Source: Solirubrobacterales bacterium
GTDB lineage: Bacteria > Actinomycetota > Thermoleophilia > Solirubrobacterales > Solirubrobacteraceae
Direction: 5' to 3'
Assembly: GCA_025964075.1 (NCBI GenBank)
Contig: JAOPZQ010000643.1
Location: 1 to 8,163 of the forward strand
Length of the DNA stretch: 8,163 nt
The translations under genes and the position numbers were made by a program. Position 1 is the first letter of the stretch; the number at the start of each line of letters is the position of its first letter. Positions 1 through 6,266 of this stretch are shown piece after piece. The notes below the pieces were generated by a model. The model was not told the DNA's origin. It ran no database searches and worked only from the letters and a program-made list of their open reading frames with translations.

Positions 1-1948
1 CGAATGCCGGCTCGTCGCGCATCAGGCGCAGCCCCATGCCGGCCCATTGCGAGCCCTGTCCCGAGAACACCCACACGGGAGCGGCGTCCAGGCGCTCGGC
101 AGAGGCCCCGACGAGGCTTGGGGCGCGGCCACCTTCCGCGCATGCCCGCAGACCCTTGATCAGCGAGGCCCGGTCGCGAGCGACGACGCCCGCACGGGCG
201 CGACCCGAGAGGCGCCTGGCCAGCGTGTGCTCCACGTCGCGCAGACGCGCCGCCCCGCCGGGACCCTCCAGCCATCCCGCGAGCTCCTCGGCCTGGTCGC
301 GCACACGCGAGGCGTCAGGACCGGCGAGCAGGAACCGCCCGATGCGGTCCCCCTCCGCGGGGATCTCCTCCGGCGGCGAGGCCGGTGGCTGCTCGACGAC
401 GACGTGGGCGTTCGTGCCGCCGAAGCCGAACGCCGACACGCCAGCTCGCGCCGGGCGATCGGCGACCGGCCAGTCCGTCGTGCGGTCGACGACCGAGAGC
501 CCCAGGGCCGTGAAGTCGATGTGCGGGTGGCCGTCGGTGTAGTGCAGGTTCGCGGGGATGCGTCCATGGCCGAGCGAGAGCACCAGCTTGATCAGCCCCG
601 TGATGCCCGCGGCGGCCTCCAGGTGTCCGAGGTTGCTCTTCGCCGAGCCGATCAGAAGCGGCCTGCCCGCGGGACGCCCGGCGCCGAGGACCGTGCTGAG
701 CGCGCGGGCCTCGATCGGGTCGCCGAGCAGCGTTCCCGTGCCGTGCGCCTCGACGTAGTCGACGTCGCCCGGGTCAACCTGCGCCGCGCCGTAGGCGAGG
801 CGCAGCATCTCCGCTTGCGCCTCGACGTTGGGCGCGGTGATGCCGTTGGAGTGTCCGTCCTGGTTGATCGCCGACCCGCGGAGCACCGCGAAGATGCGGT
901 CCCCGTCGGCCCGCGCATCGGACAGGCGCTTGAGCACGACGACGCCGGCTCCCTCCGCCCGCACGATGCCGTCGGCGCTCGCCGAGAACGGGCGGCAGCG
1001 ACCGGACGGCGAGATCACGCCCATCTCGTGGAACGCCGCGGTCACGGCGGGGCCCAGCAGGAGGTTCGTGCCGGCGGCGATGACCAGGTCGCTCTCGCCC
1101 GTCATCAGGCTCTGCCTGGCGAGGTGCACCGCCACGAGCGACGACGAGCAGGCGGTATCGACGGCGACGCTCGGCCCGCGCAGATCCAGCGCGTACGAGA
1201 GGCGATTGGCGGCGACGCTCAGCGCGCCACCCGTGCCACTCCACGCGTCCACGCCGGAGAGCTCGGACAGCGAGCGCTGTCCGTACTCCCCGGCGCTCAC
1301 CCCGACGAACACGCCGGTGCGGCTGCCGCGAAGCGACTCGGGGGAGATCGCCGCGTGCTCCAGGGCCTCCCATCCGACCTCGAGGACCATGCGCTGCTGC
1401 GGGTCCATCCGCAGGGCCTCCCGCGGGCTGATCGCGAAGAACGACGCGTCGAAGCCGGCGATGTCGCCGAGGAACCCGCCCGCCCGCGTCGTCCGCTCGA
1501 GCACGTCGGCGTCGGCCGCCGACTCGACCCGGGGCCACCGCTGTGCCGGAACCGCTCCCACCGCGTCCCCGCCGCGCTCCAGCAGGCGCCAGAAATCCTC
1601 CGGCCCGGCGACGTCACCGGGCAGCCGGCAGCCGAGCCCGACGACCGCGACGGGCTCGTGGGCGAGCGTCTGCGGCGCCCGCGTCGGCGGGGTGCGCTCC
1701 TCGTGGCTCAGCAGCGCCGCGGCGATCCGCTCGATCGTCGGGTGCTCCCAGAGCAAGGTGCTCGGCACCGTGCAGTCGAGCAGGTCTTCGAGGCGCCCGG
1801 CGAGCTCGACGGCGTCGCGCGACGAGAAGCCGTAGTCGACGAGGGCTCGATCGATCTCCACCTCCTCGGGCGTCAGGCCGCAGCGCTCAACGACGAGCGA
1901 GGCCAACCAGCGCTCGAGCTCTGCGACCGAGATCTTCACGACGCTCAC
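1..1948 (-). CDS. Type I polyketide synthase, N-terminal part (ACP-KS-AT...), Pks13-like loading architecture; runs off window
   Basis: A modular type I PKS that condenses an acyl chain carried on its own N-terminal carrier domain. 649 residues are visible and the gene continues past base 1. Domains seen: an acyl carrier domain at about 10-85, with motif [11 protein letters not shown] and Ser43 as the likely phosphopantetheine site; a ketosynthase at about 98-520, starting [10 protein letters not shown], with Cys267 in DTACSSS, His402 in EAHGTGT and His442 in SNLGHLEAA (spacings 135 and 40, normal for active KS), ending near FGFGGTNAH (His515); a linker; and the start of an acyltransferase at about 625, with GQGSQ at 630-634. 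The AT catalytic GHSxG and everything after it lie outside. The GTG start at 1948 overlaps the TGA of the upstream ligase (GTGA), which suggests coupled translation; a second GTG at 1939 is an alternative. Starting with a carrier domain next to an acyl-AMP ligase is the Pks13 arrangement, but release domain and product are unseen, so no gene symbol is given. Confidence 0.93.
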   Translation of the reverse strand, partial: MSVVKISVAELERWLASLVVERCGLTPEEVEIDRALVDYGFSSRDAVELAGRLEDLLDCTVPSTLLWEHPTIERIAAALLSHEERTPPTRAPQTLAHEPVAVVGLGCRLPGDVAGPEDFWRLLERGGDAVGAVPAQRWPRVESAADADVLERTTRAGGFLGDIAGFDASFFAISPREALRMDPQQRMVLEVGWEALEHAAISPESLRGSRTGVFVGVSAGEYGQRSLSELSGVDAWSGTGGALSVAANRLSYALDLRGPSVAVDTACSSSLVAVHLARQSLMTGESDLVIAAGTNLLLGPAVTAAFHEMGVISPSGRCRPFSASADGIVRAEGAGVVVLKRLSDARADGDRIFAVLRGSAINQDGHSNGITAPNVEAQAEMLRLAYGAAQVDPGDVDYVEAHGTGTLLGDPIEARALSTVLGAGRPAGRPLLIGSAKSNLGHLEAAAGITGLIKLVLSLGHGRIPANLHYTDGHPHIDFTALGLSVVDRTTDWPVADRPARAGVSAFGFGGTNAHVVVEQPPASPPEEIPAEGDRIGRFLLAGPDASRVRDQAEELAGWLEGPGGAARLRDVEHTLARRLSGRARAGVVARDRASLIKGLRACAEGGRAPSLVGASAERLDAAPVWVFSGQGSQWAGMGLRLMRDEPAF

Positions 1949-3729
1949 GCCGCGCGCCGGGCGAGGTAGCGATCGCGGTTGGCCGTCCGCGCGATCTTGC
2001 CGCTCGAGGTGCGCAGCACCTTCTCGCCCTTCAGGACCTGGACGTCGCGGAGCTTGAGATCGTGGGCGGCGGCGACCGCCCGGCGCACCGCAACCGCGAT
2101 GTCCGATGCGCTGACGTCATCCGCGCCGGCACCGCGCGCGCGCTCCGTCACCACGACGATCTCCTCGCCCGCCTCGGTCGGTATGCCGAAGGCCGCGACA
2201 CGTCCGGCCTGCACCGCGGGGTGAGCCTCCTGCACGGTCTCCTCGATGTCCTGCGGGTAGTGGTTCTTGCCGTCGACGATGATCAGGTCCTTCAGGCGGC
2301 CGGTGATGTAGAGCTCGGCTCCGTAGATCACGCCGAGGTCGCCGGTGCGCAGCCAGCCGGCCGCGGGCAACCCGTCATGGCCGCCGACCAGGCGACCGTT
2401 GAACACCTCTTCGCTGCGCTCGGGCTGTCCCCAGTAGCTCGTGGCGAGATTGGGACCGTGCACCCAGATCTCGCCGACCTCCCCGTCCGGTCGCGCCGTG
2501 TGGTCGACGGGATCAGCGATGCAGACGTGCTGGCCGGCGGGCTTGCCCGCCGACACCAGCGCGATCGTGTCGAGCTCGTCGCGCGCCGGAACCGCGCGTC
2601 CCGCCATCAGCTCCGAACGGGTGAACGTCGCCGTCGTCGGGCCCGCCGGGCCGGTGGCGCTGACGAACACCGTCGCCTCTGCCAGGCCGTACGACGGGCG
2701 GTGAGCGTGGGGTGCGAACCCAGAGGGCCCAAACGCCTCCTGGAAGCGCTTCACCGTGCGCGGCCGCACCGGCTCGGAGCCGTTGATGATGCGCGCTCCG
2801 GACAGGTCGAGTCGCGCGCGATCCTCCGCGCGGACCCGCGCGACCGCGTAGTCGAACGCGAAGTTCGGCGCCGCCGATAGGACGTTCGGATAGCCGGCGA
2901 GCATCTCGAGCCAGCCGAGCGGGCGCCGGACGAAGGCGAACGGGGTCGAGAAGACCGACCGCGCGCCGAGGCCGGCCGGGAGGCAGGCCAGCAGCACCAG
3001 CCCCATGTCGTGAAAGAACGGGATCCAACCGACGAACGTCGAGTGCTCGCCGAGGTCGAAGGCGGCCGCCACCTGTCGCACGTTGCTGGCCACCGCCTCG
3101 TGGGTGATCGTCGCGCCGGCCGGTGCGCGCGTCGAACCCGAGGTGTACTGCAGATAGGCGGTCGCACCGAGGTCGATCTCCGGGAGCTGGAAGCCCCGCG
3201 CGGCCTCGAGGTCGACGCCGTCGACGGCGATCACGCTGGCGGGACGTGGGACCCGGGGGTCGTCGAGAAGCTTCTCCACGGACCCGAGCGTGGCCTGCGC
3301 CGTGAGCCAGACCGTCGCCTCGCAGTCGGCGAGCGCGCCCGTCAGGCGATCGGCATGCGAGCTCACCTCCGGGGCGAACAACGGCACCGCGATCGCGCCT
3401 GATGCAAGGGCGCCGAAGAAGGCCACCGGATAGCTGAGATCCTGCGGGCACAGCACCGCGACGCGCGGGGCGGCCCCGGCGACCGCGTTGATCCTCGCCG
3501 CGACCGCGGCGACGCGCACGTAGAACTCCGACCACGTGAGCGTGTGGGACGTGCCGGCACGATCCGCGCTGTAGTCGACACAGGTGAATGCGGGCTCGTC
3601 GAGTGTCGAGCGGCGAGCCAGCGAACTCACCAGCGATTCGACTGGCGTAACTGTCACACTCGCGCTCGACGGCGGTGTCGTAACAGTGCGCGTCGACGCC
3701 ATCGTCGATGGTGACGATGAGTTGCTCAT
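1945..3729 (-). CDS. Long-chain fatty-acyl-AMP ligase (FAAL), FadD32-like
   Basis: An adenylate-forming enzyme of 594 residues. By family it activates a long-chain fatty acid with ATP to acyl-AMP and hands it to a carrier protein, here most likely the N-terminal ACP of the adjoining PKS, rather than to CoA. Motifs seen: YLQYTSGST (192-200, phosphate-binding loop), IPFFHDMG, AAPNFAFDYAV, NGSEPV, PSYGLAEATVF (345-355), LRTGDLG (Asp464, ribose binding), GRLKDLIIVDGKNHYPQD (ending at Asp494) and RTSSGK with the C-terminal Lys578. The strings VDYSADR...TWSEF, FVRRP, GEIWVHGPNL and NHYPQD match my memory of mycobacterial FadD32, which is somewhat longer. The ATG at 3729 is chosen because GGGAG lies 9 bases upstream; an in-frame start at 3807 lacks family support and another at 3702 has no clear ribosome site. 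The first 28 residues hold 16 Ser/Thr, an unusual leader before the fold. The stop overlaps the PKS start. FAAL is confident, the FadD32 subgroup likely. Confidence 0.92.
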   Translation of the reverse strand: MSNSSSPSTMASTRTVTTPPSSASVTVTPVESLVSSLARRSTLDEPAFTCVDYSADRAGTSHTLTWSEFYVRVAAVAARINAVAGAAPRVAVLCPQDLSYPVAFFGALASGAIAVPLFAPEVSSHADRLTGALADCEATVWLTAQATLGSVEKLLDDPRVPRPASVIAVDGVDLEAARGFQLPEIDLGATAYLQYTSGSTRAPAGATITHEAVASNVRQVAAAFDLGEHSTFVGWIPFFHDMGLVLLACLPAGLGARSVFSTPFAFVRRPLGWLEMLAGYPNVLSAAPNFAFDYAVARVRAEDRARLDLSGARIINGSEPVRPRTVKRFQEAFGPSGFAPHAHRPSYGLAEATVFVSATGPAGPTTATFTRSELMAGRAVPARDELDTIALVSAGKPAGQHVCIADPVDHTARPDGEVGEIWVHGPNLATSYWGQPERSEEVFNGRLVGGHDGLPAAGWLRTGDLGVIYGAELYITGRLKDLIIVDGKNHYPQDIEETVQEAHPAVQAGRVAAFGIPTEAGEEIVVVTERARGAGADDVSASDIAVAVRRAVAAAHDLKLRDVQVLKGEKVLRTSSGKIARTANRDRYLARRAA

Positions 3730-3738
3730 GACCTTGGT

Positions 3739-3743
3739 CTCCC
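3739..3743 (-). promoter_or_regulatory. Ribosome binding site of the FAAL gene
   Basis: GGGAG on the minus strand, 9 bases before the ATG at 3729. It decides the start: the longer reading frame from 3807 would place this site inside the coding sequence and add 26 residues with no resemblance to the family. Confidence 0.6.
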
Positions 3744-3903
3744 GACTCAGCGGTCCCCTGCACCGCGGCTGGACACAGACGGTACGACTGCTGCTGCGCG
3801 GGGACAATAGCCGGTACCACGATAATCCGCGGTGGGGTAACTAAGTCTTCACACTGGCTGGTGTCGTACCGCAATCCGGTGGCATACGCTCGGAGGTTCG
3901 GTC

Positions 3904-3941
3904 TCTTTTCGGTAAGTCAACCTGAGTCTTTTCAGTAAGTC
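3904..3941. repeat. Two 15-base direct repeats, possible operator
   Basis: TCTTTTCGGTAAGTC at 3904-3918 and TCTTTTCAGTAAGTC at 3927-3941 agree at 14 of 15 bases and are 23 bases apart start to start, roughly two helical turns. Their core TAAGTC occurs again at 3842-3847 in the same orientation, 71 bases from the nearer copy. These AT-richer repeats stand out in a GC-rich background and sit about 175-210 bases upstream of the FAAL start and about 205-240 upstream of hyuA. The repeats are seen directly; that they bind a regulator is inference. Confidence 0.55.
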
Positions 3942-3963
3942 GCGGTGCGCCGCGGAGGCTGCA

Positions 3964-4158
3964 GTGACAACCCTCCGCAAACATGATCACCCTGACGCAC
4001 TCGACACGATCGTCACACACCCGCGCCGCGGGGGTTGCCGGGGAGGTTGGAGAGCGCCGCTCCAGAAGTCCACCACTAGCGTTTCCGCCGGTTCCCGCCG
4101 GCGCGGGCGCCCCGTATGGTCCCGGCCGGCAAGCAAGAGGAGCGCATGGGCTATCTGA
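3964..4158 (+). CDS. Doubtful small leader ORF upstream of hyuA (64 residues)
   Basis: A GTG-started frame with GGAGG at 3954-3958, five bases upstream, ends 13 bases inside hyuA, so it could be a translationally coupled leader. The first 20 residues read like ordinary protein (MTTLRKHDHPDALDTIVTHP), but the rest is Arg/Ser/Pro-rich in the way of chance frames in GC-rich DNA, and it resembles no family I know. It is listed only because of its ribosome site and position; it may well be non-coding. Confidence 0.15.
   Translation: MTTLRKHDHPDALDTIVTHPRRGGCRGGWRAPLQKSTTSVSAGSRRRGRPVWSRPASKRSAWAI
4094..4107. repeat. Short GC-rich inverted repeat upstream of hyuA
   Basis: CCCGC-CGGC-GCGGG is a perfect 5-base dyad about 40 bases before the hyuA start, preceded by a partial direct repeat (TTCCGCCGG/TTCCCGCCGG). 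A similar dyad, CGCGG-TGCG-CCGCG, lies at 3941-3954. Such small dyads are common by chance at this GC content, so an operator or 5' UTR hairpin role is only a possibility. Confidence 0.25.
4136..4142 (+). promoter_or_regulatory. Ribosome binding site of hyuA-type gene
   Basis: AGAGGAG just upstream of the ATG at 4146 (GAGG core with a 5-base spacer). It decides the start against the in-frame ATG at 4116, which would put this site inside the gene. Confidence 0.65.
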
Positions 4159-6266
4159 TCGGCGTGGACATCGGCGGCACCTTCACCGACTGCGCCGTCG
4201 TCGACGACGAGGGCACGGTGACGGTCGGCAAGGCCCAGACGACGCCGGAGGATCCGTCGGGCGGCTTCTTCGCGGCGATCGACCTCGCCGCGCAGGAGCT
4301 CGGCCTCGATCGCCGGACGCTGCTCGGCGGCACGGACCGGCTGGCGCACGGGACGACGGTCGCGATCAACGCCGTGGTGACGCGCAGCGGTGCCCGCGTG
4401 GGCCTCCTCGCCACGCGCGGGTTCGGCGACACGCTGCGCATCATGGACAACGCCGGCCGCGGCATCGGCCTGGCCGTGGACGAGTTGCTGCACTTCCCCG
4501 CCTCCCGAGCGCCGGAGCCGTTCGTGGACCCCGCCGACGTCGTCGAGATCACCGAGCGCGTGGACGCGACCGGCGAGGTGGTCGTCCCCCTCGACGAGGA
4601 GCAGGCGCGCGCGGCCGTCGCGCGCCTGGTGGCCGCCGGCGTCGAGGCGATCGCGGTGTGCTTCCTGTGGTCGGTCATGAACCCGGCCCACGAGCGGCGG
4701 GCGGCCGAGCTCGTCCGCGAGGCCTTCCCCGACGTCGAGGTCTCGCTCTCCCATGTCGTCGCGCCGAAGGTCGGCGAGTACCCGCGCATGCTGACGACGG
4801 TGCTGAACGCCTACGTGGCGCCGCGGATGTCGGCCTACACGCGCCGGATCGAGGAGGAGGCCGAGCGCAGCGGGTACGCGCACGGCGTGCTCTTCATGCA
4901 ATCCCACGGCGGCCTCGCCCGCGGCGAGCGGATCCGGCAGCTCCCGGTCTCGACGCTGCAGTCGGGTCCGGTCGGCGGCGTCATCGGCACGAGCGAGTTC
5001 GGCGCGGTGATCGACCGCCCCGACTCGATCACGACCGACGTCGGCGGGACGACGCTCGACGTCTCCGTCGTGGTCGGCGGCCGACCGCTCGTCACGAACG
5101 AGGTCGTCCTCGAGCGCCACCAGGCCTTCCTCGACGTCGTCGACGTGCAGTCGATCGGCGCCGGCGGCGGGAGCATCGCCTGGATCGACGAGGCGTCTGG
5201 GACGCTGCGCGTCGGCCCGCACAGCGCCGGGGCGGACCCGGGCCCCGTCTGCTACGGCCGCGGCGGCACGCGGCCGACGGTCACCGACGCGGACCTCGTC
5301 CTCGGCGTCCTGAACCCGGACCGCTTCCTCGGCGGCCGGCTGCCGCTCGACGTCGAGGCGGCCCGCCGCGCGATCGCCGAGCTCGCCGAGCCGCTCGGCC
5401 TGTCGCTCGACGCGTGCGCGGCCGGCATCGTCCGGATCGCCGACGAGCGGATGAGCGACCTGATGCGCTCGATGACGGTGCGGCGGGGTCTCGACCCACG
5501 GTCCTTCACCGTCTACGCGTTCGGCGGCGGCGGCGGCGCCCATGCCGGCATCTACACCGCGGGGCTCGGGGTCGCCGAGTTCGTCGTCCCGCTCGCCGAC
5601 ACCGCGTCGGTGTGGTCGGCGCTCGGGATCGCCGTGGCCGACATGGCCGCGACGTTCGAGCAGCCGCTGTTCCTGCGCCCGCCCTACGACGTCGCGCGCA
5701 TCCAGGCGCTCCTCGCCGACCTCGAGCGGCGCGCGCTCGAGGCCACCGAGGCCGATCGCCGCTACGTCGAGGACTTCTCGCTCCAGCGGCTCGCGAGCTG
5801 CAAGTACGGCATGCAGGTCTTCGAGGTCGACGCGGAGATGCCGCTCGGCCCGGTGACCGACGCGACGGTCGCCGAGCTCGTGGCCGACTTCGAGCGCCGT
5901 TACGCCGAGCGCTTCGGGGCGGGCGCCGGCTACCGCGAGGCGGGCATCGTCCTCACCGGGTTCCGCGTGCGGGTCCACGGACGCGTGCGGAAGCCGAACG
6001 TCGTCGAGCGCGCGGCCTCGGAGAACGGCTCCTCCGCCCGCCGGCCGGAGCGCGGCGTCTACTGGGAGGAGCTCGGCCGCCGGGTCGCGACCGAGGTGTG
6101 GGACGGGACCCGTCTCGGGCCCGGCGCCCAGCTCGACGGGCCTGCGATCGTCGAGCTCCCGGACACGACGATCGCCGTGCGGCCGGGCAGCCGCGCCTCC
6201 ATCGACGTCTACGGCAACGCGGTCGTGCGGCGGCTCGAGCCGCACGCGGGGAAGGCGGCTCCATGA
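4146..6266 (+). CDS. HyuA-type ATP-binding subunit of a hydantoinase/5-oxoprolinase/acetone carboxylase family enzyme
   Basis: A 706-residue cytoplasmic protein of the ASKHA-fold hydantoinase A/oxoprolinase family. It supplies the ATP-binding subunit that phosphorylates the substrate or an intermediate. Motifs seen: GVDIGGTFTD at 6-15 (first phosphate loop), HGTTVAINAV in the N-terminal domain, SGPVGGVIG, TTDVGGTTLD at 296-305 (second phosphate loop), IGAGGGS at 337-343, ADPGPVCYGRGG and FGGGGGAHA at 459-467. Length is normal for HyuA proteins (about 690-720), and the C-terminal part has the usual GPAIVE motif. ATG 4146 is used because it places the first motif at the expected extreme N terminus and has AGAGGAG upstream. 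Its stop overlaps the start of the next gene (ATGA), so the two probably make one complex. Members act on 5-oxoproline, N-methylhydantoin, hydantoins, caprolactam, acetone or acetophenone; the sequence alone does not say which, so no symbol is assigned. Confidence 0.93.
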   Translation: MGYLIGVDIGGTFTDCAVVDDEGTVTVGKAQTTPEDPSGGFFAAIDLAAQELGLDRRTLLGGTDRLAHGTTVAINAVVTRSGARVGLLATRGFGDTLRIMDNAGRGIGLAVDELLHFPASRAPEPFVDPADVVEITERVDATGEVVVPLDEEQARAAVARLVAAGVEAIAVCFLWSVMNPAHERRAAELVREAFPDVEVSLSHVVAPKVGEYPRMLTTVLNAYVAPRMSAYTRRIEEEAERSGYAHGVLFMQSHGGLARGERIRQLPVSTLQSGPVGGVIGTSEFGAVIDRPDSITTDVGGTTLDVSVVVGGRPLVTNEVVLERHQAFLDVVDVQSIGAGGGSIAWIDEASGTLRVGPHSAGADPGPVCYGRGGTRPTVTDADLVLGVLNPDRFLGGRLPLDVEAARRAIAELAEPLGLSLDACAAGIVRIADERMSDLMRSMTVRRGLDPRSFTVYAFGGGGGAHAGIYTAGLGVAEFVVPLADTASVWSALGIAVADMAATFEQPLFLRPPYDVARIQALLADLERRALEATEADRRYVEDFSLQRLASCKYGMQVFEVDAEMPLGPVTDATVAELVADFERRYAERFGAGAGYREAGIVLTGFRVRVHGRVRKPNVVERAASENGSSARRPERGVYWEELGRRVATEVWDGTRLGPGAQLDGPAIVELPDTTIAVRPGSRASIDVYGNAVVRRLEPHAGKAAP

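Larger units (their letters stand above)
3730..4145. promoter_or_regulatory. Divergent intergenic region between FAAL-PKS and HyuA-HyuB units
   Basis: 416 bases separate the two divergent start codons, so promoters for both units should lie here. The stretch at about 3785-3940 is noticeably less GC-rich than the genes. No convincing -35/-10 pair could be placed. On the plus strand TAGCGT (4077-4082) fits a loose actinobacterial -10 but has no good -35; on the minus strand TATCGT and TATTGT near 3800-3825 have the same weakness. The region contains the direct repeats at 3904-3941, GC-rich dyads at 3941-3954 and 4094-4107, an ACGATCGT palindrome at 4006-4013, and a doubtful small ORF from 3964. 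No tRNA, riboswitch or terminator was recognised. Confidence 0.6.

Noticed and set aside
47..1969. Long open frame (640 residues) on the plus strand opposite the PKS
   Set aside because: Arg/Ala/Gly/Asp-rich composition with no domain; a shadow produced by GC bias opposite a gene whose ACP and KS motifs are clear.
3730..3807. Upstream extension of the FAAL to a start at 3807
   Set aside because: The 26 added residues have no family resemblance, and the GGGAG ribosome site at 3739-3743 would lie inside the gene.
3584..3844. 86-residue plus-strand frame antisense to the FAAL 5' end
   Set aside because: No ribosome site or recognisable motif; it overlaps the coding FAAL N terminus and the promoter region.
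2513..3874. 453-residue minus-strand frame overlapping the FAAL in another register
   Set aside because: Parts echo FAAL sequence only through frame overlap; it has no conserved motif in order and is Arg/Gly-rich.
3941..3954. GC-rich dyad considered as a terminator hairpin
   Set aside because: Only a 5-base stem, no T-run on either strand, and it lies between divergent starts where no transcript needs to end.
4116..4145. Upstream ATG for the HyuA gene
   Set aside because: It would place the AGAGGAG ribosome site within the coding sequence and push the GVDIGGTFTD motif away from the N terminus, where the family has it.
3987..6245. 752-residue open frame on the minus strand opposite the HyuA gene
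   Set aside because: Low-complexity Arg/Asp/Val/His-rich text typical of antisense frames in high-GC DNA; the plus strand carries complete HyuA motifs with a good ribosome site.
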